From positions 8,309,390-8,373,389 of the forward strand of contig NZ_CP063785.1 of the NCBI RefSeq assembly GCF_025860405.1: a DNA stretch of 64,000 nt. The letters are read 5' to 3'. The first letter of the stretch is position 1. Every line of letters starts with the position of its first letter. This document shows, one piece after another, positions 9,044 through 17,242 of the stretch. The position numbers and the translations under genes are program-made. The notes beneath the pieces were generated by a model, which was not told the DNA's origin, did no database searches, and was given only the letters and a program-made list of their open reading frames with translations. The stretch comes from Tolypothrix sp. PCC 7712 (lineage in GTDB: Bacteria > Cyanobacteriota > Cyanobacteriia > Cyanobacteriales > Nostocaceae).

Positions 9044-10099
9044 ATGGTTAAAAATTTTTCTAGTAATTCACAATTTTTTACCGATAAATCTAGTCTGAGC
9101 AGCCGGATCGTAGAACCAAATTCTAAGTTTTACTCTATCTTCTCTAAACAAGAAGTTTTAGAGTTAATTCAGGCATTAGAGATTAGAAGAGAAATCCCTT
9201 TAAAGTATTCCTATAAAGGTAGAGGTGCAAAAATTTGGAATAATTATTATCAAAAATATATTACTCCTCAATGGTATCGCACCTCCAATGTAGAAATTGA
9301 TTTATTAAATAAAAACTTTGAGTATGTTAATGGTAGTTATCAACATTGTACTCAAGTCAATATTATAGATGTTGGCGCAGGTAATTCTTACCCTGCCAAA
9401 AAATTAATTTCTCGGCTTGCTAAATTAAATAAAATTAATCAATATATTGCTTTGGATATTAGTAGTGAACTTTTAGAAGTATCAAAAGCCAACTTTACTA
9501 AATGGTTTCCTTTCATCAAATTTGACAGTGCCACAGTTGATATAGAAACTAGTGCCATTCCTCTAGAACTTTGCCAAAGCTCAACTTCTCAGGAAGATAT
9601 AGCCAATATATTTTTACATCTAGGTGTGACTATCGGCAATCATCAAGATAGGATTAGGGCACTACAAAACTTCAGAAAGAGCATGAGTAAAAATGATTTA
9701 CTTGTGTTCACTAACGAAATTGGCTCTAACTCGCAATGGGATGGTAAAGCTCGAGGAGGGTGTAAATATCATGTGGAAGAGCTATATGCATGGATTAAAA
9801 ACAAGGTAGGAATTAAGGCAGAAGATTGCGAACTTGTCAGAAAATATGATGTAAAAACAGATAGTGTAACTGCCAATATAAAATTTAATCGCAATTACAC
9901 TGTAACTTTTAACGAATTGGGCATAGATAAAAATTTTGCAGTTTTCAAAGATGAAGAAATTACAATTTGGCGACATCACAAGTATGAAATGCCTGAACTT
10001 ATTCAAGAACTAGAAGAGGCTGGATTACAACTAGTTCACTCTAGCTGTAATAAATATTTTTCACATATTATGGTGATTTGTCAGGTTGCTAAGAATTAG
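9044..10099 (+). CDS. SAM-dependent methyltransferase of the histidine-specific (EgtD-like) family
   Basis: The 351-residue protein shows the EgtD-type Rossmann fold (the family also includes fungal EasF). It has IIDVGAGNSYPAKKL for SAM binding, YIALDISSELL, FLHLGVTIGNHQDR (family GxTIGN) and a C-terminal KYEMPELIQELEEAGL segment. True EgtD trimethylates histidine in ergothioneine synthesis and carries a Glu and a Ser before that Lys-aromatic pair. By eye these positions are Trp and His here (IWRHHKY), so histidine is probably not the substrate. No egtB-like gene is adjacent. The coding sequence is unusually A+T-rich, which may indicate transfer. Confidence 0.75.
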   Translation: MVKNFSSNSQFFTDKSSLSSRIVEPNSKFYSIFSKQEVLELIQALEIRREIPLKYSYKGRGAKIWNNYYQKYITPQWYRTSNVEIDLLNKNFEYVNGSYQHCTQVNIIDVGAGNSYPAKKLISRLAKLNKINQYIALDISSELLEVSKANFTKWFPFIKFDSATVDIETSAIPLELCQSSTSQEDIANIFLHLGVTIGNHQDRIRALQNFRKSMSKNDLLVFTNEIGSNSQWDGKARGGCKYHVEELYAWIKNKVGIKAEDCELVRKYDVKTDSVTANIKFNRNYTVTFNELGIDKNFAVFKDEEITIWRHHKYEMPELIQELEEAGLQLVHSSCNKYFSHIMVICQVAKN

Positions 10100-10154
10100 A
10101 ATCTGCATAAATACACGACTTACTCAACTGGCACAGTGATCCTCTGGCATAAGA

Positions 10155-10240
10155 GTTGCAACAGACGCGATTAATCGCGTCTGTACAAATGTCAAGGGAC
10201 AAAAATTTAGGTTTTTTGGACTCTTGACATTTGAACGCCA
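10155..10240. repeat. Two palindromic elements after the methyltransferase gene
   Basis: First a GACGCGATTAATCGCGTC palindrome within CAGACGCG...CGTCTG (10162-10184), one of five copies in the window. Then a hairpin with arms CAAATGTCAAG and CTTGACATTTG (about 10186-10234). Either could end transcription of the upstream gene, though no T-run follows. Confidence 0.6.
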
Positions 10241-10310
10241 GTTCACTCAACGGAGGGAACCTCCGCACGTGACTGGCTCCCCTAGACAAACCTAAACGAA
10301 AAAAAATATG

Positions 10311-10392
10311 ACACTTGGTTAAAGGTTAAAGGTTTGTTATTCCCCTTTTCCCATTCCCTATTACCCTTTTTCCCCTTAACACCAAGTATTGG
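10311..10392. repeat. Purine/pyrimidine hairpin repeat, copy ending CCAAGTATTGG
   Basis: It begins ACACTTGGTTAAAGG and ends CCTTAACACCAAGTATTGG, with C/T-rich runs between. It belongs with the copies at 11942-12088, 22473-22598 and 36110-36221, which end TTAACCGACAAGTATTG or close to it. Confidence 0.6.
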
Positions 10393-10511
10393 AGTGTGGA
10401 TTACCCTACTTTAACTATCGGTACACACACCAAGCTTAATATTGCAAGTTTTGTAACGAAAAAGTTATCTTTATTTATATAAAGTTACTTTACTACCAAC
10501 AGAGGTTTGAG

Positions 10512-10739
10512 ATGACTATCTTAATTGCATTATTGGTTGTGGGTTGGGTAGCAGCTTCGGTTGTAGGCTCTCTAGCTTATTTCTTGGGAGAACAAAGCAA
10601 GCCTATCCACGAGCGTAACTGGCGTTCTGATGCCTTTGAAAGATTGTCAAAGTCGATCACAGGTAAAGAAATAGACTATAGTGAACGCACTCCTGCCTAT
10701 GCAATGGATGCCTATGCTAGCCGCAATCTGCCTTTATAA
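10512..10739 (+). CDS. Small single-helix thylakoid-type protein, Psb35-like
   Basis: A 75-residue protein with one N-terminal transmembrane helix (about residues 3-25, LIALLVVGWVAASVVGS) and a polar tail containing KPIHERNWRSDAFE. From memory it resembles Ssl2148 of Synechocystis, named Psb35 and linked to the CP47 assembly module of photosystem II; I am moderately sure. An AGAGG ribosome site precedes the ATG. It is monocistronic, with a hairpin terminator about 35 bases after the stop. Confidence 0.7.
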   Translation: MTILIALLVVGWVAASVVGSLAYFLGEQSKPIHERNWRSDAFERLSKSITGKEIDYSERTPAYAMDAYASRNLPL

Positions 10740-10774
10740 AAATTAAGGTGGCTCGCCAGAATGTTAAAAAACAC

Positions 10775-10804
10775 AAGCCCCAGTACCTATAAGCGGGGCT
10801 TTGC
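10775..10804 (+). terminator. Intrinsic terminator of the Psb35-like gene
   Basis: A hairpin with arms AAGCCCC and GGGGCTT around a 12-base loop, followed by a short T-rich stretch (TTGCTTT), 35 bases downstream of the stop codon. Confidence 0.65.
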
Positions 10805-10952
10805 TTTACAAAAACTTCAATTAATTGACGTTATATGAAGAATATGTTAAATATATTAATATAAGCTTACAAAGCTAAGAAATCTAAATATTTGAACAAC
10901 GACAACTAGGAAGAAAATCTGACATTTGGGTAATTTTAGGTTTTTCTTCATC

Positions 10953-10985
10953 AACCTCGGCACGTGCAGCCGAGGTTTTATTTTG
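10953..10985 (+). terminator. Strong orphan intrinsic terminator (possible small RNA 3' end)
   Basis: A perfect 9-bp stem AACCTCGGC/GCCGAGGTT with a 7-base loop, followed by TTATTTT. It lies about 215 bases after the nearest upstream stop, and that gene already has its own terminator. A short transcript starting within 10810-10950 would therefore end here; no promoter was identified with confidence. Confidence 0.6.
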
Positions 10986-11075
10986 GCTGTTGGGGATTGG
11001 GGATTAGGGATTGGGGATTGGGGATTGGGTAATGGGGAAAGGGGAAGGGGAAAAGGGAGATGAGAGAGAAATCTT
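10986..11075. repeat. Short 7-mer repeat tract
   Basis: Tandem GGGGATT/GGGATTG units followed by GGGGAAA-type runs between the orphan terminator and the ComFB gene. No coding signal. Confidence 0.7.
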
Positions 11076-11176
11076 TTAACTCAGCATTCAGCACTAAAAA
11101 AACTATCTGCCTGTTAGGTCAATGCTAGTAAAGGGCAATATAAACCCATAACCAGTAATTTGACTTGTATTGCTCT

Positions 11177-11728
11177 ATGAGGAGTTTCTTTGATGATTCT
11201 GCAATTGATTCGTCAATTCAGCCATCTAAACGACATATTTTTATCAAAAACTCACGCAATGTGATGGAAGTGCTAGTGGTAGCAGAGGTTGAGACTCAAA
11301 TTCAAGCTTTACCTGCTAAAACTGCTAGATATATCAACCCATCTGAGGTGACAGCTTATGCATTAAATCGTTTGCCTGCATTTTATGCCACTAGCAAGAG
11401 AGGTTGGCAAAGGCAATTACATCGCGGCAAAACAGAATTTCATCAGAAGATTTCCACGGCTGTACGTCAGGGAATTATCGCTGTACAACAAGATCCTCTA
11501 CGTGCAGAGGATTTTCTGGATTTTCAAGAAGAAAATCCAGCACAGGCTACTTTACAAGCACTGCAAGTTTTGCTTCAAGAACCAGATTTATCTTGGGATA
11601 ACTTAGCTGATGTAGTTGAAAAAACATTAATGAATACATTGCGAGGTAAGATTACCTGGCGTAAACCTGCTGGTTTAGATAATGAAATCTTTGATTGGGA
11701 AAAACATCCGCATAATCAAAGAGGATAA
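11177..11728 (+). CDS. ComFB-family protein (late competence / c-di-GMP receptor family)
   Basis: The 183-residue protein contains a ComFB domain at about residues 25-110: NVMEVLVVAEVETQI, YINPSEVTAYALNRLPAFYATS, then GWQRQLHRG. The C-terminal 70 residues are helical. ComFB proteins of cyanobacteria were recently reported to bind cyclic di-GMP and to influence cell size or natural competence; that is literature memory, not seen here. I start at the ATG at 11177; a TTG four codons upstream is in frame but lacks a ribosome site. The gene stands alone between repeat-rich gaps. Confidence 0.82.
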   Translation: MRSFFDDSAIDSSIQPSKRHIFIKNSRNVMEVLVVAEVETQIQALPAKTARYINPSEVTAYALNRLPAFYATSKRGWQRQLHRGKTEFHQKISTAVRQGIIAVQQDPLRAEDFLDFQEENPAQATLQALQVLLQEPDLSWDNLADVVEKTLMNTLRGKITWRKPAGLDNEIFDWEKHPHNQRG

Positions 11729-12152
11729 TAAAAATCAAAGAATGCGGTAAATAGATGAGTAGGGGTGCAAAACTTTGCACCCTTAAATATCAGTAATATC
11801 TAGCTAAGAGGTTGTGAATTTGGATTACAGCAATTTTGATAATTAAGCTCTTCTACATTTAAATGGCATAATTTTGGCTGGCTAGATGTCCAATACCACA
11901 AACTGAAAAGACATCTTAAATATGCAAAATAGAAGTGGTTTCAATACTGCTCGTTTAAGGATTTTAAACTCTTAATTTGGTTTGGGTAAAAGGCTTCCCT
12001 GCGGGACGCTGTTCGCGAACGCCGTGAGCGTCAGCCAAACGGTTAAAGGTTTTTATTGCCCCTTTTGACCTTAACCGACAAGGATTGGCAGTGGTTTAGC
12101 TGATTAACCCAAAAATGTGCTTATTAAAGGCTAAAATCATCAGGGGAAATTT
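11729..12152. other. Gene-free interval upstream of the CHAT gene, containing a nested repeat
   Basis: It contains a MITE-like element at 11942-12088 with a second palindromic block nested at about 11991-12036. The remainder has no recognisable gene or promoter box. Confidence 0.6.
11942..12088. repeat. MITE-like element (CAATACT...ATTGG ends) with a nested palindromic block
   Basis: It starts CAATACTG, runs through AAACTCTTAATTTGGTTTGGG, and ends CCTTAACCGACAAGGATTGG, matching the copies at 22473-22598 and 36110-36221. At about 11991-12036 this copy carries an extra block centred on the perfect palindrome GTTCGCGAAC, which the other copies lack. The block is of the GCGTTCGCG repeat type common in Nostocales. 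Confidence 0.65.
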
Positions 12153-14813
12153 ATGCACATTAATATATATTTATTGCTTGGTCATAAATATTGGAAAAAA
12201 TTACATAATCGTGTAATTGTCATCATCCTTGGTATATTGTTAGGGCTATTGTTAACTCTATTACCTGTTGCTGCTCATAATTATTCACAGCCATTGATAG
12301 GGCAAAGATTATCAAATGTAGTACAACAAGAACAACAAGGTAGACAATATTACGAAGCTGGGCAGTTTGGGGAAGCCATCAAAATTTGGCAGCAAGTTTT
12401 ACAAATCTACCAGGCGCAAAAAGATGAACTAAACCAAGCTAGAGTTCTCAATAACCTCTCATTGAGTTATCAACAATTAGGGCAGTGGTTGGAAGCTAAA
12501 CAAGCAATTTCTAGTAGCCTGAAATTGTTAGATGTAAAAAGCGATCGCACTAAAGAAAATTTAAATGTCCTCGCTCAAGCTTTAAATACTCAAGGAAGTT
12601 TAGAGTTAGCAATTGGCAAGTCCGAAACGGCGCTAGCAACTTGGCAACAAGCAACTGCTACCTATACCAAGGCAGATAATGAGATAGGAGTAATTCGGAG
12701 TTTAATTAACCAATCTCAAGCTTTGAAGAATTTAGGCTTATATCGTCGCGCCTTATCAATCCTGACTCAAGTAAACGACATCCTCCAGAAGCAACCTGAT
12801 TCTGCAATCAAAACGGCTGGATTACGTAGCTTGGGTTCTAGCCTACGTTTAGTCGGGAATTTGACACAAGCACAGCAGGTTTTACAACAAAGCCTAGCGA
12901 TCGCAAAAAAATTACAGTCTCCTTTAGATATTAGTGCGGCGTTAATCGATTTGGGAAATGTTGCCCGGGCAAACCAAGATGCCGACTCAGCTTTGGGTTT
13001 CTATCAACAGGCGAGTGCGATCGCACCCTCGCCAATTCTCAAAATGCGATCGCAGTTGAATCAACTGAGCATTTTAATTGAGCAGAAAAAATGGACTTTG
13101 GCTCAAACTCTCTGGAGTCAAATTCAACCACAACTAGCTAATTTACCTCCCAGTCGTGCGTCGATTTATGCTCAACTGAACTTAGCCCAGAGTTTAATTC
13201 GCCTCCAACAGGCAGATCTTCCAGATGCTCCCACAATGGAAAGCATTGGTAAATTGCTGGCAAATAATCTGCAACAAGCAAAAACTTTGGGAGATAAACA
13301 AGCAGAAGCTTACGTATTAGGTAAACTGGGTAGACTTTACGAACAAACTCAGCAATGGCAAATTGCTCAAGAACTTACCCAACAAGCACTTGTACTCGCC
13401 CAAGCTATTAATACACCAGAAATTGCCTACCGTTGGCAATGGCAATTAGGGCGACTTTTGAAAAAACAAGGAGATGAAACTGGAGCGATCGCAGCCTACA
13501 CTGAGGCTGTAAATACTCTCCACTCTTTACGAACCGATTTGGTGGCGATTGATCCAGATGTGCAATTTAGTTTTCGGGAAAGTGTAGAGCCAGTCTACCG
13601 AGAACTAGTCAGCTTACTTCTCAAACCAGGAAACTCTCAATCTAGTCAAAACACTCTCATTCCAGCTCGTCAATTGATTGAGTCTTTACACTCTCAACCT
13701 AGTCAAAAAGATATCATTCAAGCGCGTCAAGTGATTGAGTCTTTACAGTTGGCAGAACTCGATGACTTTCTGCGCGAAGCTTGTTTAGATAAAAAATACG
13801 CTCAAATCGATCAGTTAGATCCCCAAGCTGCAATCATCTATCCGATTATTTTGGCAGATAGATTAGAAGTGATTCTCAGCTTGCCAAAACAGCCACTACA
13901 AAACTATGCCACTGTTTTGCCGGAGGAGGAGCTGGAAACTATTGTAGAAAAATTCCGGAAAAAATTAGTTATTCGTTCTAAGCAAGACTTTCTACCATTA
14001 TCTAAACAACTATATGATTGGTTGATTCGTCCAGTAGAAGCCGAACTAGTCAAAAGCGGCATTAAAACTTTAGTTTTTGTTCCAGATGGTGTTTTCCGAA
14101 ATGTACCCTTAGCTGCTTTGCATGACGGGAAGCAATTTGTTATTGAAAAATATAGTGTTGCTTTAACACCAAGTTTACAATTACTACCTCCCAAGCGGTT
14201 GCAAAAGCGCAACTTTAAAGTACTGGGTGCTGGATTAACTGAGGCTAGACAAGGCTTTTCTCCCTTAGAGTATGTGGAAGAAGAATTAAAGAAAATCAAA
14301 TCCGAAGTACCCAGCACAGTGCTGTTAAATGAGGAGTTCACTAGCAAAAATCTCAAAACCTATTTAAAATCCACTTTCTTTCCCATTGTTCATATTGCCA
14401 CCCACGGTAAATTTAGCTCAAAGGCAATAGAAACCTTTATTTTGGCTTGGGATGAACAAATCAAAATTAATGAATTAGATAATTTACTCCAGATACCCGA
14501 ACAGCAAAAGCAAGAATCTGTAGAACTGTTGGTTCTCAGTGCTTGCGAAACCGCAACAGGCGATAAGCGTGCAGCATTAGGTTTAGCAGGAATAGCAGTT
14601 AGAGCCGGAGCTAACAGCACTTTAGCAACATTATGGGCTGTTAACGATGAAGCCACAGCCAATTTAATGCGTTATTTCTACAAGTATCTGAGCAACACCC
14701 AAGAAGGGAAAGCCGAAGCCTTACGTCGTTCTCAGCTAGCCCTTTTAAAAGATCCGCAATATGAGCATCCAGTCTATTGGGCACCGTATATTTTAGTAGG
14801 TAACTGGCTTTAG
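12153..14813 (+). CDS. TPR-CHAT caspase-like protein
   Basis: The 886-residue protein has an N-terminal hydrophobic segment (about 18-40, VIVIILGILLGLLLTLL), then many tetratricopeptide repeats (about 55-480) such as QQGRQYYEAGQFGEAIKIWQ. It ends in a CHAT domain (about 590-886), a clan CD caspase relative. The catalytic pair is intact: His in HIATHGKF and Cys in LSACETATG. Downstream family motifs GLAGIAVRAGA, LWAVNDEAT and HPVYWAPYILVG are present. CHAT proteins act as peptidases or signalling hubs, some in bacterial cell-death or defence pathways (family knowledge). Substrate and partner are unknown. Confidence 0.9.
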   Translation: MHINIYLLLGHKYWKKLHNRVIVIILGILLGLLLTLLPVAAHNYSQPLIGQRLSNVVQQEQQGRQYYEAGQFGEAIKIWQQVLQIYQAQKDELNQARVLNNLSLSYQQLGQWLEAKQAISSSLKLLDVKSDRTKENLNVLAQALNTQGSLELAIGKSETALATWQQATATYTKADNEIGVIRSLINQSQALKNLGLYRRALSILTQVNDILQKQPDSAIKTAGLRSLGSSLRLVGNLTQAQQVLQQSLAIAKKLQSPLDISAALIDLGNVARANQDADSALGFYQQASAIAPSPILKMRSQLNQLSILIEQKKWTLAQTLWSQIQPQLANLPPSRASIYAQLNLAQSLIRLQQADLPDAPTMESIGKLLANNLQQAKTLGDKQAEAYVLGKLGRLYEQTQQWQIAQELTQQALVLAQAINTPEIAYRWQWQLGRLLKKQGDETGAIAAYTEAVNTLHSLRTDLVAIDPDVQFSFRESVEPVYRELVSLLLKPGNSQSSQNTLIPARQLIESLHSQPSQKDIIQARQVIESLQLAELDDFLREACLDKKYAQIDQLDPQAAIIYPIILADRLEVILSLPKQPLQNYATVLPEEELETIVEKFRKKLVIRSKQDFLPLSKQLYDWLIRPVEAELVKSGIKTLVFVPDGVFRNVPLAALHDGKQFVIEKYSVALTPSLQLLPPKRLQKRNFKVLGAGLTEARQGFSPLEYVEEELKKIKSEVPSTVLLNEEFTSKNLKTYLKSTFFPIVHIATHGKFSSKAIETFILAWDEQIKINELDNLLQIPEQQKQESVELLVLSACETATGDKRAALGLAGIAVRAGANSTLATLWAVNDEATANLMRYFYKYLSNTQEGKAEALRRSQLALLKDPQYEHPVYWAPYILVGNWL

Positions 14814-14815
14814 GG

Positions 14816-14965
14816 TTGAGGGGGAAGGGGGAAGGGGAAAAGGGGGAAAGGGGAAAAAATAACAAACACCAATTACCAATTACCAATTACCAATTACCCA
14901 TTACCATTCCCCATTCCCCATTCCCCAATGCCCCATGCCCCATGCCCAATGCCCTAAAATAATAA
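14816..14965. repeat. Short tandem repeat tract
   Basis: GGGGAAA-type runs, AATTACC units (CCAATTACCAATTACC), then CCCCATTCCCC and GCCCCAT units fill the gap between the CHAT and GTPase genes. Confidence 0.8.
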
Positions 14966-15005
14966 ACAGCATTTAGTTTGGCATCTATCTGCCGTTTTTA
15001 TACCA

Positions 15006-16355
15006 ATGACTGAGCAACGTGATGCTGATTCATTGTCAGCAGATTCTCAGCAGTTAAGTGAAAGCAATAGCACAGAGTCGCAAAATCTACCTACGGCGCA
15101 ACCTGCTGATGATTCGTGGAAAAACCGGATTACTGATGTTTGGCGCAAAGCAACACCGCGCCTAGATAAGCTATTACCTGTAGATGATTTAGCACAGAAA
15201 GTTGTGCAATGGTTTAGTGTTAGCGAAACCCAAATTGCTGAAATTTTGGAGACAGTTCGCGCTGAACTGCCAACTACGGAAGCTTTGTTAATTGGTAAAC
15301 CCCAAGCTGGTAAAAGTTCGATAGTGCGGGGTTTGACAGGGGTTTCTGCGGAAATCGTTGGGCAAGGATTTCGCCCCCACACCCAACATACAGAGCGTTA
15401 CGCCTATCCTTCCGATGATTTACCATTGCTAGTTTTCACGGATACGGTAGGGCTGGGAGATGTCACACAAGATACTCAAGCAATTATTCGCGAATTGATT
15501 GGCGATTTAGAACAATCCAGCCGCAGCGCCAGAGTTTTGATTCTGACGGTGAAAATTAACGATTTTGCTACGGATACATTACGTCAAATTGCCCAAGATT
15601 TGCGTCAGCAGTATCCAGATATTCCTTGTTTGTTAGCGGTTACCTGCTTACATGAGGTTTATCCGCCGGAAATCGCCGATCATCCAGATTACCCGCCAAA
15701 CTATGAGGAAATTAATCGCGCCTTTGCAGCCATTCAAGAGGATTTTGCGAAAGTCTGTGACAGATCTGTCCTTATAGACTTTACTTTAGAAGAAGACGGT
15801 TACAACCCTGTATTCTATGGCTTAGAAGCTTTGCGAGATAACTTAGCCGAACTACTTCCCGAAGCCGAAGCCAAAGCAATTTATCAATTATTGGATCGAG
15901 AAGAGGCTGGTAAGCAACTAGGAAATCTTTACCGTGATACAGGACGACGTTACATTTTACCCTTTGCAATTATGGCAGCAACACTTGCAGCCGTACCACT
16001 ACCATTTGCAACTATGCCCGTGCTGACTGCGTTACAAGTATCTATGGTAACTGCTTTAGGTAACTTATACGGGCAAACTTTAACCCCATCTCAAGCAGGG
16101 GGAGTTGTAAGTGCGATCGCAGGAGGTTTTCTCGCCCAAGCCATAGCCAGAGAACTGATCAAATTTATTCCCGGTTTCGGTAGCGTGATTGCTGCATCCT
16201 GGGCTGCTGCATACACTTGGTCACTTGGCGAAACAGCCTGTGTATACTTTGGTGACTTAATGGGTGGTAAAAAACCCGATCCAAAGAAGATTCAATCTGT
16301 AATGCAAGAAGCTTTCAAAGCAGCACAAGAAAGGTTTAAGGGTATTAAGCGTTAG
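15006..16355 (+). CDS. Membrane-associated Era-like GTPase with DUF697-like C-terminus
   Basis: The 449-residue protein has a P-loop GKPQAGKSS at about 97-105, switch motif TDTVGLGD, and AVTCLHE where a typical GTPase has N/TKxD, so base recognition is atypical. The C-terminal third holds hydrophobic Ala/Gly-rich segments (PFAIMAATLAAVPLPFA, LIKFIPGFGSVIAASWAAAY), as in DUF697-type proteins that insert in membranes. Residues 1-35 are acidic and low in complexity. It follows the CHAT gene on the same strand but a repeat tract lies between. The role is unknown; these GTPases probably act at the inner membrane. Confidence 0.75.
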   Translation: MTEQRDADSLSADSQQLSESNSTESQNLPTAQPADDSWKNRITDVWRKATPRLDKLLPVDDLAQKVVQWFSVSETQIAEILETVRAELPTTEALLIGKPQAGKSSIVRGLTGVSAEIVGQGFRPHTQHTERYAYPSDDLPLLVFTDTVGLGDVTQDTQAIIRELIGDLEQSSRSARVLILTVKINDFATDTLRQIAQDLRQQYPDIPCLLAVTCLHEVYPPEIADHPDYPPNYEEINRAFAAIQEDFAKVCDRSVLIDFTLEEDGYNPVFYGLEALRDNLAELLPEAEAKAIYQLLDREEAGKQLGNLYRDTGRRYILPFAIMAATLAAVPLPFATMPVLTALQVSMVTALGNLYGQTLTPSQAGGVVSAIAGGFLAQAIARELIKFIPGFGSVIAASWAAAYTWSLGETACVYFGDLMGGKKPDPKKIQSVMQEAFKAAQERFKGIKR

Positions 16356-16396
16356 GGTAGTTGAACAATTTCTCCCTTGAAAATCATTTGCCTAAC

Positions 16397-17242
16397 TCAT
16401 TTTTTTCTGTTTGGAATTACCAAACTGAGGAAATAAACTATAAATCCCACAAATCCTAACTCATTCCACAACCACTGCCTTAGTTGTTTACGATTACGAA
16501 TGTGCTGGAAGTCCTTTAAATAATTCTCCAGACCTCGCACAGCAATCATTTGTTGTCGTGCAGATAGTAATCGCTGTTCTGAATTATTCATTTCTAATCG
16601 AGTATTTCGTATATCTTGAATAAATTTTTTAATTTCCTCCACACCACCAATTGTTTCTATTACTAGGTTTAATTCCTGAATTAAACTTTGAGTATATTGA
16701 TTTTTTTGATCATATACATCTATGATATTTTTAACCTCAATCAATTTATTATCTATATTTTTATGAGATTCTTCGATTATTTGTTTTATTTTATTAACTT
16801 CTTGAAGTATATTCTGTGATTCTTGAAGATATTTTTTAACCTGTAATAATATATAGTTAGACTCTTCAGTAAAAGATTGAATTTCTTGTTTATTATTATT
16901 AATTTTATGAATTATTAGTTGTAAATCTCGTATAACATCTTCATTTATACCAAGTTCATGCAGATGATTTGGTATGTCTTGTAAAATTTGTAATTTCTCT
17001 TGTAGTTTTCTAGCTTCGTCTAAATGACTTAATGCACGATTTTCATGTTGATTTAAATCATCCTTCGCTTCTAATAGTTGTTCACGACTTAGATGAATTT
17101 CCTGAATAAGTTCTCGAACTTCATCAATTTCCTTAACTTTTTCGAGAATATTTTTGGCTTTATCTATAGATTTATTAATAACTATACATAAAGCTTCAAG
17201 TTCTTGGGAAACTTGTAAATCTGTCGGGAATTTATCATTCAT
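16397..17242 (-). CDS. Coiled-coil protein with C-terminal membrane segment (partner of the RelE-helicase)
   Basis: The 281-residue product is almost wholly predicted coiled coil (about 15-240), rich in Glu, Lys, Gln, Ile and Asn (for example EVKNIIDVYDQKNQ). One hydrophobic segment near the C-terminus (FVGFIVYFLSLVI, about 262-277) is followed by NRKK, fitting a tail-anchored membrane protein. Its ATG overlaps the stop of the upstream helicase gene by four bases (ATGA), so the two are translationally coupled. The gene is strongly A+T-rich. I do not recognise the family; a membrane tether or structural arm for the helicase is inference. Confidence 0.8.
   Translation of the reverse strand: MNDKFPTDLQVSQELEALCIVINKSIDKAKNILEKVKEIDEVRELIQEIHLSREQLLEAKDDLNQHENRALSHLDEARKLQEKLQILQDIPNHLHELGINEDVIRDLQLIIHKINNNKQEIQSFTEESNYILLQVKKYLQESQNILQEVNKIKQIIEESHKNIDNKLIEVKNIIDVYDQKNQYTQSLIQELNLVIETIGGVEEIKKFIQDIRNTRLEMNNSEQRLLSARQQMIAVRGLENYLKDFQHIRNRKQLRQWLWNELGFVGFIVYFLSLVIPNRKK

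Noticed and set aside
13904-14356. 150-codon frame antisense to the CHAT gene
   Set aside because: It is a shadow of the strongly supported CHAT domain on the other strand.
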